64,000 bases of DNA from Clytia hemisphaerica (lineage: Eukaryota; Cnidaria; Hydrozoa; Leptothecata; Clytiidae). The stretch spans positions 1 through 64,000 of the forward strand of contig CACVBU010000249.1 of assembly GCA_902728285.1 (NCBI GenBank). The letters run 5' to 3'. The position numbers were made by a program, and so were the translations under genes. Position 1 is the stretch's first letter. The number at the start of each line of letters is the position of its first letter. This document shows positions 1 to 10,520 of this stretch, in pieces. Under the pieces are notes generated by a model. The model did not search any database. It was not told the origin of the DNA and saw only the letters and a program-made list of their open reading frames with translations.

Positions 1-58
1 TTTACTTTTTTGCTTTATTTCTAATATGTCTGAATTAGTCGTCTAGCTTGCTAGACTA
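1..58. repeat. Transposon-end fragment shared with 51061-51117
   Basis: The first 58 bases are the reverse complement of 51061-51117 with only a few differences, and include the palindromic core TAGTCTAGCAAGCTAGAC. The copies lie 51 kb apart in opposite orientation, one of them in an intron of the PLEKHM2-like gene. Probably the end of a dispersed element cut by the window edge; the family is not recognised. Confidence 0.6.
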
Positions 59-173
59 CCTGCGGCGCTAAACCCTTTATAACATTTAGAAAATTCCGTA
101 TTTCCCTGTTTCTGTTGCGATTCTGTCGCAACGAATGCAACATATTTTTTTATCATTAGCTGAGTTTTTGTCA

Positions 174-425
174 CTAATTTTCCGTTTGCATGAGCCTTAA
201 GAAATCGACTGTTCCCCAATTTTCAAATCGCTTCAGGGCGTCTTGGAATAATGGCTGTTCATCAATAAAATTTCGAGGACGCCTTAAACCAACTTTTTTG
301 GCAATTGATTTTTGTAAAAAATAAATAAATAAAAAAGGTGTCTTTAGCGATTTGAAAGAGTCAAAATCAAAATTTTCTCTCGTCGGCGCAAACCATGGTT
401 GCGTCTCCTCGGTCACTGTAAACAA
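174..425 (-). other. Doubtful 83-codon open frame, possible terminal exon or element remnant
   Basis: The last 43 codons (about 174-305, minus strand) look protein-like, with charged and aromatic residues and the end FLRLMQTEN followed by a TAG stop. The upstream half includes AACCATGGTTTGC-type sequence that recurs near 1208, so at least that part is repeat-derived. No family is recognised and no matching upstream exon was found. It could be the last exon of a minus-strand gene or decayed transposon coding. Confidence 0.2.
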
Positions 426-2434
426 TTGGTTTGCTTCTAATTCTTTATTTCTACAGTTGGAAGACTAGGGAGTTGGAGTATTTCTTTTTGTTGTATTGTT
501 CTCGAGAAGGAGATAGAAATTTAACTGTGGAAATAATTCCCCGGGCACCAAAAGCGAATAAATTTTATTTGCCGTCCTCTATTTTTCTTTCACCTACCAC
601 TCTGAAAAAAAACAAAAATTCCTGTAAAGAGCGATGTCAACTCAGTATCAAAAAACCTTGAAAAGTACCAAAGTTTTTGCCAAAAAACTTTGAAAAACCA
701 CTTAAAAATGACCAAAAAAACCTTGAAAACCTTGAAAATCCTGAAAAAAAATCCGTAGACACCCTGCACGTAGCTTAAGAAGTCTTTTACATTGAGAATA
801 AATATCAGATCAAGGGGCAACTATCCCAGCTGACACAAAATGTTGTTTCAACGTTCATCTAACGTTCTATGGACGTTATGGATGTTAGATGTACATTGAA
901 ACAATGTTGTGTTCAAGCTCGGATGATGGTTTGGACCGAGAGAAATCTTTTTTAAATTTAGAATTCTTAGATTTTTTGAAAACGCATGTGTATTATCATC
1001 TTTAAAGATTATACTTTGATTTGTGTAGTCTTGGCTTATAGAGCTGCCTTTTTTTGCAAATGGTTGAATAGGCAAATCCCCTTCCCAGCTACCAAAATAC
1101 TACTCGAGATACTACCTCGGTTACTACGGTCTTAACTTTACCATAGTAACCAGGCCTATGACTTAAATTCCGATATGAAAGGGCAAAAATATTGTGTCAA
1201 AGGAGGCGTAACCATGGTTTGCACCGACGTGAAAAGTTTTTCGATTTTGATACCCTAAATTGTTTTAAAATTACCATATTTCAGACTGATTTGGACGAGA
1301 AATGAGACAATATTCACAAATAAATAATGGCAATTTAAAATACTTTTTTCTTTGCAAATAAAAGTAGGGTGGGTCATGGTGCCCTACCCGACCATTGCGC
1401 ATTTCTCATTTAGACTCTCGTGAAAAATCGTAAAAGACCTCCTTGGATTTATACACCACAATAGTTGTCGTTAAAAATGACAAAGTACGCCGTCAGAAAA
1501 ATTTAAAAATATGTGATGATTTTAAATTTATTCTTGATGAAAACTTTGCGAGGACAATAAATCAATATGATCTCTAAGTTTATGCGCGCAAGAAAAGAAA
1601 TTACAGATTTAGAAAGTTTATTTCAGTGATCAAAGTCGGATTTCCGTCTCACAGAAATTTTTGTCGTCTCAGTTAGAAATGGTTATTTAGCAAGTAATAT
1701 TTATTTTGTTCTCTACAATGATTCCATCAGAAAGAAGTCTCGTATCAAAACTGTATGATAGGCATTTTAAGAACATTCTAAGTTTTTTTAATTAACAAAT
1801 TTTAGTGTCTTTCTAGCCAATCTAGGGGGTAAAAAATCTGAAAATTTTCTGACTCTCGGTCCCATCCATGGTGGGCCTGCGGGTGTCACTGTATACCAAA
1901 ATATCTCTATCAAGAAATTTTCCGTCTCACAGAAAAAAACTGCTTTGCTGACCGCTGTTATTTATAATTTTCTTTTCCTATCCTGTTCACCTTCACGTTA
2001 AAAATCTGGAATCGCGAATTCACACAGGAAAAATCTTATTTTCACGTTCACGCTGACATCTCAATTCACGTATTCACGCGCTAAAAAAAGTCCAATTCAT
2101 GTATTCACGGCCGTCACGCCAACCCCTGGGGGGGGCCGCCCTTTAAAAACATTCAAGTCGTCGTTACTGTTAAAAAGTGTGTACGTCATTTTACATGTTT
2201 ATAAATTCGAAAAATTATGACAAGGGTTTAAAAAAGCAATTTAGAATTGTCTTATTTTTTTCAATCTGATAAAAACAAAGAGTTGCACTATTCTTTGTGA
2301 CTTCTGTCCCACTTTTTCCTGAAGAATTGTCATTTCAACTGGACGGCATATTTAACGCGAGCGAAGCGAGAAAAATAACAACGATGCTTTTTCTGATAAC
2401 TTTTGATGACTTAAACAAAATATTACGTCACGGG
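426..2434. other. Non-coding stretch with repeat debris
   Basis: No credible gene. About 640-770 carries CCTTGAAAA-type simple repeats ending in GTAGACACCCTG, like one end of the simple-repeat transposons at 18977 and 24372. A hairpin lies at 836-915, and a CCATCCATGGTGGG motif near 1863 resembles the palindromes near 19210 and 19785. Confidence 0.5.
836..915. repeat. Short foldback hairpin
   Basis: An inverted repeat with arms of about 27 bases: the TGTTTCAACGTTCATCTAAC-type left arm is mirrored by GTTAGATGTACATTGAAACA on the right, with a 19-base loop. It looks like a miniature foldback element or old palindrome; no target duplication was identified. Confidence 0.5.
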
Positions 2435-2600
2435 CGGGGGACAGTACACGTTCCAAACATGGTTAAAAGATAAGACACCCGGGGAGGGTTAGAGTTAAAC
2501 GTTTTAGAGATTTCTTTTTTCCGGGCAGTTTCAACATCGATCCAAAGGACTTTTAGTGCGTTCAGCTACAGTTTAAGGGCTCTGACCATAGTCAGAAAAT
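2435..2600 (-). repeat. Dispersed repeat, inverted relative to 10265-10410
   Basis: GATCCAAAGGACTTTT, the CGTTCAGC region and ATGGTTAAAAGATA are found in reverse complement around 10265-10400. Both copies lie next to a GCGAGCGAAGCGAG motif (near 2360 here, near 10495 there). The partner sequence GTGCGACGCCGGGT appears near 3300, 10235 and 26110. A multi-copy mobile sequence of unknown class. Confidence 0.55.
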
Positions 2601-3290
2601 TGATTTTAGTATCTGAACATAAAAGTTATGTTTTAGATTCTTTAACACTTTTAACAAAGAATTGCCTTTATAAATTGCTTTTTAATCAAATCCCTGAAGA
2701 GTAATTAAGAACTTAATTGCTAAAATGACGTTATGAACTTTAAAAAGACGTTAATAATATGTTGCATCACCTTCTTTTATAAAAAGTGCTAAGTTTTAAT
2801 GGGTAATTAACCTTTTTGTTTCGAACTTTTTTCAAACTGTCCGCAAAGAATTGAACTATTTTAAATTTTGCGGAAAATTTTTCTAAAAAGATGTGTCAAA
2901 AGTTATGACTGTTTTTTTAAGCAAAATCCAGATGAAAAATTGATGAAAAACCACTTTCTTGAAGATTTCGAGACAAAGAAGCATTTACAAAAATTTTCCG
3001 CAAAAATTTTTATTGTTCGGTAAAAGATACACCATCTACTGTGAAAAAATTTTCAAAATGTTTTTTCTTCGCCGAAACTAAGCTCTTCAAAGTTGAAATA
3101 CTCTTCCTCGCAAAAGTCTTCATTTTCTTCTCCATCAAAATTTTTCAATGCAATTTTTGAATTTTCAGATTCAGGAATAGTTTGTCTAACAGAAAATGTA
3201 TAACATGCCATCATAGTCTTGTTGGTTACATCAGTCAGAAAACACATTTTAAACACGGCAATTATGAAAAATTCACTATGGTCAGAGCCC
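2579..3290. mobile_element. Inverted-repeat element of about 0.7 kb
   Basis: GGGCTCTGACCATAGT at 2579 is mirrored by ACTATGGTCAGAGCCC at about 3275-3290, giving terminal inverted repeats of about 16 bases. The interior is AT-rich and has only a weak minus-strand open frame. It lies beside other mobile sequence, so nesting is likely. The flanks do not show an exact target duplication. Confidence 0.45.
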
Positions 3291-3609
3291 TTGACTGCCG
3301 TGCGACGCCGGGTTACTGGCTACATACTACAATGTTGTCTATTTATTATATGGAGCGGTGGTCTTTGATCGCTTTGTACGGGAATAAATATGTCTATGCT
3401 CAACGGTACTCTAGGAAGAGCCTCAGAAGCGCTTTTGAAGCCAACGAGAGAGAGAAGAAACACCATTACAACAGAAGGATCATCGAGGTTGACCAGGGAT
3501 CGTTTACCCCTCTAATATTCACCATTAACGGAGATTATGGAAGGGAAGCCAGTCATTTCATAAAAGCTCTTGCAATCCTATTATCAGACAAACGTGATGA
3601 ACTACTGTC

Positions 3610-3900
3610 CCCGGGGGGGGGGGTACTACCCTTGTCGACCGACGGGGGTGCTCCGCGGAGGTTCGAAAAATGGACCCTACGTGGGACTCGAAATTTGCGA
3701 AAAAAGTGACCCTGAAAGGGACTGAAATTCCAAAATTTTCTACTTTTTCCCCAAATTTTCCAAAAAAAGGCACCCTACGAGGGACTGATTTTTCTATTTT
3801 GGTGTTTTTGCGACCCTACCTGGGACTCGTGAAGGTTAGAAAAGGTACCCTGACCAGCGGAGCATCCCCGTAACCCATCTTGCCCTAGTACCCCCCCGGG
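3610..3900. mobile_element. Miniature transposon with CCCGGGGGGG ends and 8-bp target duplication
   Basis: A 291-bp unit starts CCCGGGGGG...TACTAC and ends TAGTACCCCCCCGGG. It is flanked by the exact 8-bp direct repeat CTACTGTC at 3602-3609 and 3901-3908. An 8-bp duplication fits hAT- or P-type transposition. The interior holds degenerate GGGACT / GACCCT repeats. Related but less complete copies lie at 39489-39700 and 62425-62560. Confidence 0.8.
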
Positions 3901-3954
3901 CTACTGTCTGTCACCCTCAACTGGTTGCAGACAAAGCTAGGACTTGCCCTTATA

Positions 3955-4204
3955 GGGGGGGGGGGTTTGTAGGGGTTCGAAATACCGTTTTCCCGTCAAA
4001 ATTTTTGCTGAATCCCGGAACCCCGAAAATTGAAAAAATAATAACACCGTCACACCGGCTTTTACAGGGCAAAAATGTGCCTAAATACCGTTCCCGTCTG
4101 ATTTTAAAATACCGTTTTCCCGTCTCTTTTTTCGTCAAATCCCGTAATACCGTATTAAAAAAGGGCCAATCCCGTCACACCGTAAAAGTACAAACCCCCC
4201 CCCC
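3955..4204. mobile_element. Miniature transposon with poly-G/TTTGTA ends and 5-bp target duplication
   Basis: A 250-bp unit starts with a run of G then TTTGTA and ends TACAAA then a run of C. TTATA flanks it on both sides (3950-3954 and 4205-4209). The interior repeats CCGTTTTCCCGTC-like words. It entered the same decayed coding frame as the element just upstream. Confidence 0.75.
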
Positions 4205-4317
4205 TTATAAGATCCACCGTTCTCTGCCTGAGAGGAAGTAGAACTTTGAAAAACAAAATCACAACAAAAGACTTTGAGGATATCACAACCAGTGAGTCGA
4301 TTGGGTATTTGCCATAA

Positions 4318-6879
4318 AATATATTTCATAAATTTACTAGCATTCATAGGAAGATTTGGATATCAATCTCTGTAAATTTTGTTCGAAATAAAATTTCTTA
4401 TGAAAAAAAAAAAAATAAATAAATATGTCTCGTCGCCCCAGACTACAAACCGCCCTATGGGCGGTTGCTACCTGACTTATCGCAGTAGGGACTCTGAAAT
4501 TCACACGTGGTTACAATGAAAAGCGTCTTTATTTTTATTTTAGCCGTGTCTGGATTAAACAACCATAATTTCGGCCGGCCATGTTGGCTTTTTAATTTAA
4601 TACGCTAATGAAAGCGTTGTTGTGACGGCTAGATTGTTTATTGACTACCGGTACTAGATTAGTAAGTACAGTACTGTAGGCTTTTGCCTTGACAGTGTCG
4701 TGACCTGATTTTTTTGGGAAGAAGTTATAAAAATGGGCGTGTCTCAATGCATAAAAACTTTGCTTTTCTAAATCAATATCTGGTAAGTCAGTTTATTTGG
4801 ATCAGTGTTTGTCTAATTCTTAGTCAAGCACACAGTTGCAAAGTCTTGAAATATTGAACTGGCCGAAAGTGTAAATAAATTATTGTGGAAGTGTAGAACG
4901 GATAAAACGAATGTTTGGGAAATCAAAAAGACAACTTTTGTAAGGATGTTGAGTTTTGTATATATCCCACTTTGTGATGCACTGTTGAATACGAGACAAA
5001 GTGCAAGGCGGTGCTGCTAGCAAAGCGAGCGCAATATTTATTGAGTTAGGGGTTTTATTCTCTCTTAGGGCCAGTGTGGCAGTCAGCCTGTGTGGAAACG
5101 ATGCAAAGTCCACGCTGAATTGTTATTTGATTAGTTCTAGTTCTAGTTTTATATTTGCATAAGACAAAAAATGCCTAATCTCGCAAATTCTACGTAAAAA
5201 TACAAAAATGAAAAGGTTTAATAGCTAAGATAAAGATATAAAATATAGAATAAATAGGTAATTTATACAATTTTAAATTAGATTTATTAGATTAAAATTC
5301 AGAAAAATTTAAAAAGTTCAAACATAGTACAGTAATAAAAAGTGTGTTAAAAATAGTATACTAATAGGGGACGCACAATTTGCAGGGTCACATGAGAAAA
5401 GGTGTTTAAGCTGAAGGAGAGCATGAGAGCATGATTACATTGAGGTCCTATGCCAAAACAAGTTCGGCTTGTGATAAGGCAGGCAAAATTGCAGGGGGAG
5501 TAAGCCCCCAACGGGTCTAGGGCTCGTGGGGATTCAGGGGGCAAACTAAAGCCCTCGAAAGGCCTGAGATTTTGATCTTCTCATGCCTAAAAGTTGCCCA
5601 AAATTTGTAGAAAAGAGCTTGAATTGCTGGTACTTCTAAGTAAGAAATGTATAAAGTTAATTGAAGCAGTGCTGTATGAAGCATTTTGATTTTAGGCACA
5701 AGTGTTTCAACCGGTATTCCAACAAAGCCATATTTTGGTTTGTACAGAAATTCCGCCCACTCAAATCAAAACAACAAAATGGTCAATCTCACTAAAGCAA
5801 AATATTGCCGCCACAGCATTTCCCTGGATAAAAATTCTGGTCACGTGACCATCCGTGATTTTAGACCAATGAAAACGCTTCATTTCCCCGGATTATAGTT
5901 GTGTCTACACTAACATGCGGGAAATAGCTAGAAAAAGAGAGAAAAAACCGGGGGTCAAATTAAATTTTTCTCCCTTCTTGCGGCAAACATAAAAGACTTT
6001 AAGAGGCCATTTATTTAAGAAAGGGGTGTTTATATCATAAATAAATTATGTAAGTAAGTGATATTTTAAAGTAACAAGTTCATTAACAATTTTATTTTGA
6101 AGTTTGTTTTTAAAAATAAAACCCCCCGTACTAGATGATAATTTCATTTTCTTAACTTATGGACCCATTTGGAAGTATTTGTAATATAGTCATCTGGGCT
6201 AATTACGGGACGATTTTGACTTATTTGGGCGTTACTTTGAAAGTAATAATCCTAGAGATCCGATCTTTTGATATTTTATTCATCAAAGTAGGACCTTTGT
6301 TGCACAAGATTTATTACTTTTCCTTGAAATTTAGTAGATGTTCCTAAAAATTATTTTAAAGGTGTCCTGTAATTACCCCGCATTTCGGGGTAAGTTTTGG
6401 AAGCAAGACTACTTGCAAATATTAAGAAACTTGACATAGAGCTATATTTTTAAGCACAGCCTTCACAGGTGAAAGAATGTGTAGAGGAGAAATTTAAATC
6501 GAAGGTGACCAATGAGATCACTTTCAACACCTAGCAACAACAGTCATCCTACCGAACCAAACAAACAAAATACTAAACCCAAAACCGAAAGGAGAACATT
6601 AACCATAAAAAGACTTTGCATTTCGAAAATTGATTTTTCTATGGAAGAAAAGTTAGAAAAGGCAAAAATGAAGAGAAAAGAAAAGTTACCGTCAATAGGG
6701 GAGAATTTTCTAGTTATGAATTGTTTACATCTTCACAAATTGTAGATCAGAATGATTGAAAAATTGCAGCTCCCCCCAGCAGAAGGTTAATTAACTAAAA
6801 AGCCACGGACAATTTGAAAATAAAATTCCTATATTATGAAAACCCCTATTGACGGTTAAATAATGCTACTCAAAAAAAG
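4318..6879. other. No gene seen
   Basis: AT-rich sequence with only short frames lacking coding character. There is a small ACCGCCC/GGGCGGT hairpin near 4450 after an A-rich tract, and CCCCCAACGGGTCTAGGGC-like sequence near 5500 that resembles a GC-rich dispersed repeat near 9725. Confidence 0.5.
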
Positions 6880-8623
6880 TTATAACTTGTCAATTAATTT
6901 ATCCATCATTGCCATACTTGCCGCATGTAATGTTTCTTTTCTCTTCATTAATGCCTCATCTCGCTTTGCCTTCCTCTCCTCATGGGAGGTCGTCAGTAGT
7001 CCGACACTTTCTAGTCCGACAGTAAAAATATCCGACGTTGAATTTGACGAATGCGTCAGTATTCCGACAACAATTTTGTCCGACAACAAGTCAAAAAAAA
7101 CATATAAAAAACGAAATATGAATCGCGGAAGAGGAGGCACATCTTTTATTTAAAAATCCAAAGTCCCGATTTTGAGGTTAGGACCCTAAACCCGACTTTT
7201 CTTAAATTTTGGGAAGCTTGTTAGGATTAGGCTTTTAAGAGTCAAGAAATTGGATTTGGCTGTTTTAACGACCCTTCTTTAGTGATTTACAACCCAGATT
7301 GGCCCTTTATGTCTAATTATGTCAAAATGCCGCCAAAATGAAATTTTATTAAAATATTTTCTCAGTGAAAAACCCTTATTCAACATTCGACACTCTAAAA
7401 CCTTTCGTTTTCGGACAAAAGTGACGTCGGAAAAAAAGACTTCCAAATTGTAAATTTATTTTATAGATTCGAACTATTTTACTGTCGGACTAGAAAGTGT
7501 CGGACTAGTGACATGCACCCCTCCTCATATCCTTCCATGAAAATTACCATTTCATTTCTCCTTCTTCCTTCTTTCGGTTTGGGCTTTGACTTTACTTTTG
7601 GTGGTGTGGTTGATTGTTGTGCAGTGCTAGCTGATGTAGATGGGACCTCTTGGTCATCCTTCTTTGAATTTCTACGTGTAACCTCAACTGTAGAGGCCAT
7701 GGTGTAATCTGGTACTACGTCAGGTTTGTGACCTTCAAGGTCGTTTAGTTCTTCTTGGAATTTGCAAGTAGCCCTGCCTTGACCACTTTCTCGATTCAAG
7801 TTCTACATTTTTTTGAAGGCTTTGGTGACGGTTCGATGACGCTGCATGCACTGGTCACTTGAAGGAAAGGCGGTGGCACCAGCGTTAACAAGTTTGCACC
7901 TCAAGTCTTGAGCAATCTTCTGCCAAATCTGAAGAAAAATAATAAAATCCATAATCAGAAAAAAACTGAATGAATCAAACTTTCAATGCAAAAAATGAAC
8001 ATACAGTAAGCAGATTTTTGGAATTTAAAAAGAGGATTTATCAAATTTTAGAAGGATTTGAATTTTCGCATCACTAAAGCCTTTTGCCAAGAAGTTGAAG
8101 ATCGATCAGAACTATGCCACTATATATATAATAGCTATGAAAAAAAAAGAGCAGTTACCTGTTTTTTTCTGTATTTTCCAGAAGACATCAATGGGGTGCA
8201 GTTTTTGTATGCCTCCAAAAGGGAAGTGGTAGCAGCATCCGAAAAGTAATAGGGTTCCTTTAGTTCCTTTTCCACCTTTTTATTTAGTTTAGCTGGCGGC
8301 TCGTCATTTTCTTTTGTTTCTTGTTTGCTTTTCTTCTTGCGTTTTCTTTGTTTTCCACTCGGGTCTGAAGGTGGAGCCTTAATCACCATTTTCAGGCTGT
8401 GTTTTTTAATTTGGCTTGAAGGCTGGCTGGTCACAGGTTGGCTCAAATCACTACTCCCTTCATCACTGTACCCATCATCATCAACAACCTCCTCAGGGTA
8501 GATACCCATCCCCAACCTGTTCAATTCCATTTCATCAATGGTTTCGAAGGTTTGGGTATCTTGACTGGAATCATCTCCATAGTCGTATTGACCTGTAGGT
8601 CTTCTTGGCTGTCCTGAGTTCAT
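6880..8623 (-). pseudogene. Myb/SANT-like DNA-binding protein gene, broken by a nonsense codon and a transposon
   Basis: The minus-strand start codon is at 8623 (MNSGQPRRP). Exon 1 (8623-8159) encodes an acidic Ser-rich N-terminus, a basic KQRKRKKKSK stretch and the first helix of a trihelix-like domain. A GTAACT donor joins it in phase 0 to exon 2 at 7928, which continues with IWQKIAQDL. The domain ends in a pattern like FKKM-stop-NLNRESGQGR, where family members carry an uninterrupted K-x-x-x-x-x-N-x-x-(S/T)-G. A TAG at 7803-7805 therefore sits inside an otherwise intact frame. Further on, the frame is cut by the insert at 6998-7506 and resumes to a stop at 6880. Such domains accompany PIF/Harbinger transposons but also occur in host regulators. 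Confidence 0.7.
6998..7506. mobile_element. 509-bp miniature transposon inserted in the Myb/SANT-like frame
   Basis: The ends are about 30-bp inverted repeats starting AGTCCGACACTTTCTAGTCC. AGT is duplicated at 6995-6997 and 7507-7509. Removing the element plus one AGT leaves a continuous open frame in the host gene, which supports these borders exactly. The interior is sprinkled with TCCGAC words in both orientations. Confidence 0.85.
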
Positions 8624-8871
8624 TTTGTGAAGATGCAGAAGTGAACAGTCAACAGTCGAAAAACCAAAAAAAATCTTTCGAATTTTTTGTTTTGGTTTCA
8701 ATTTTGTTTACATGTAGCCTGGGTTGGCCTTGAAACGATAAAAAAAAAGTCGCTTGTATTTGTGCGTAATTTTATTTTTGTGCTCAGGCCAACTATGTTC
8801 AATATCGTACGAAAATAATTAATTTGTATGTCTTAATTATGCAAACGTCACGCATTTTATTTTCCACGAAT

Positions 8872-9044
8872 AAATTTGGCAAAAGTGGCAAAATTGGAGC
8901 GAAAAGAACACAGATCTCGTGGGAACAGTGTTTTGTATGGAGACGTATGGAGGTAAGTTCCAAATTTGCCAAGAATGCCAGATTCACCACTTCTTTTTTA
9001 TTTGGCATTTATGGCACTCCAATTTTGTCAACTTTGCCAAATTT
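8872..9044. mobile_element. Miniature inverted-repeat element with TTGGCAAA ends
   Basis: AAATTTGGCAAAAGTGGCAA on the left is mirrored by TTGTCAACTTTGCCAAATTT on the right. The arms are about 30 bp with a few mismatches in a unit of about 173 bp. No clear target duplication. Confidence 0.6.
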
Positions 9045-9657
9045 CTGTCAATCGAATGTAAAATAATTGGCAAATAGGGCAAAATTGGCATATTTTAAAG
9101 TCAATCGAATTGGCTGTTAGATGAATACTTTTATTTATTTGGATTCATGAAAGGTTCAAGGTTTGTTTACTTTTTATTTCAAATTATTTCATTGATTTAT
9201 TGAGCTGCAATGATTGAAAAACAAAGATTTTTTATACTTGTCAGCGTGGGCTTGGCCGCCATTTTGAATTTCGATTTTTTTCTCCTGTACTCGGCAATTT
9301 AGAGGTTGTTTGTAATACGCGATTTGGCTTACGCGTAACACTTGTGTAAGGGGACATACGTTCAGTGACACTGTTCGTGATGGCCAACTGGTTTGGCCCG
9401 AGGGGGAAAATTTTTAAATCTAGAGCCCTAAATTGGCTAAAATCACCCTCAAATCAATTTGAATAAAGGCAAAATTTAAAGGTAAAATACTTCATGAATC
9501 ATGACCATGAGCAATATTTTAGGAATTAATGGGATTAGGGGTTAATGAATTAAAAGCGCTTTATATTCTATTTACACTCTACGTCGTTATATGACGGTCA
9601 AGGGAGAGCGAGGTGGATGCGTTTAAAGCTGGCGTAATGAAATCGGGCGTTAGAATG
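9045..9657. other. No gene seen
   Basis: AT-rich intergenic sequence between two transposons, with no coding frame or RNA gene that I can support. Confidence 0.5.
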
Positions 9658-9718
9658 CAGTGCTGCAAATAAGGAAATGTAAGTTAGCCGGTAATTTTTA
9701 CGAGCATAGCAAGTAAAT

Positions 9719-9790
9719 TTTGAGCAGGGGGGTCTGGGGGCGCTCTAAGCCCCCCAGCGGGGGTTCTAGGGGGAGGAGCCCCCTTAGAAA
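9719..9790. repeat. GC-rich CCCCC/GGGGG dispersed repeat
   Basis: GGGGGGTCTGGGGGCGCTC followed by a CCCCCAGCGGGGG palindrome. It contrasts sharply with the AT-rich surroundings and resembles a weaker copy near 5490-5540. Confidence 0.5.
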
Positions 9791-10229
9791 ATTTTGGAGT
9801 CTGAAATGACCCTTACATTGGCTAAACACCTATTTTAATTTAAAATCTGTTCCTCTTTTATAGCGGCATTAAGCATCTAGTTGGGTTGTAGAGCACAGCT
9901 ATGTGCAAAAATGTGTTTATTGACGTCATAAATATCAGACGCAATCAAGTATTAAGGGGAGTTTCTAAACATCGACCAGAAATGGCGACCACGACCAGAT
10001 AAATTTGGATTATTGAGTTTATCTGCTCTCTCTCCACGGTAGAGAATGTTTAAATCAAGTCCTCAGAATACTTAAAAGTGACCTTTGAAGTAACCAGTCA
10101 TTTTCTTGACAAAGTGACACTATTTGACAAAAATATTGACAGGGTCATTAAGTATGATGTTTGTAAGCTTTGTTACACCAAATATTTTAATTATGCTGAA
10201 TGAGATGCCTTTAGTATGAATAGATAGAA

Positions 10230-10520
10230 CTAGCGGGTACCCGGCGTCGCACGCCGGTTTAGCTGTTGCTGAACGCATTTTAAAGTCCTTTGGATGTTGG
10301 GAAGCTGGCTTAAAATACGATGAAGTCAAAATTAAAGGGAAAAATGATCTTCAAAGTTTGACTCTGTCCCTCCCAGGTCACGTATCTTTTAACCATATTT
10401 TGAAAAAGATTTTTAAATTGTTGCAAAAATGATCAGAAAGGGCGTTATTCAAACAAACTATACCATTTAGACCATTGCAATTAGATTTTTTTCTCGCTTC
10501 GCTCGCTTTACATTTGCCGT
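10230..10520 (+). repeat. Dispersed repeat with ACCCGGCGTCGCACG and GCGAGCGAAGCGAG motifs
   Basis: It contains GGTACCCGGCGTCGCACG, the GCTGAACGCA and AAAGTCCTTTGGAT motifs and a palindromic GCTTCGCTCGC. Parts recur in inverted order at 2350-2600 and 3295-3320, and the first motif recurs at 26104-26128. Nested inside the 9658-12212 element. Confidence 0.55.

Larger units (their letters stand above)
3390..4317 (+). pseudogene. C-terminal remnant of a transposable-element protein, broken by two small insertions
   Basis: The frame contains NEREKKHHYNRR followed by VDQGSFTPLIFT. This pattern recurs at the C-terminal end of retroelement polyproteins in invertebrate genomes; that recognition is from memory and the exact class is unassigned. 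The frame is interrupted at 3610-3900 and again at 3955-4204 by miniature elements. Passing across both, and counting each target duplication once, the same frame continues through a Trp-Leu-Gln segment and a CLRGSR-like motif to a TAA stop at 4315-4317. Only the 3' part of the source gene is visible. It has no host role and is a dead fragment, useful for dating the insertions. Confidence 0.55.
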
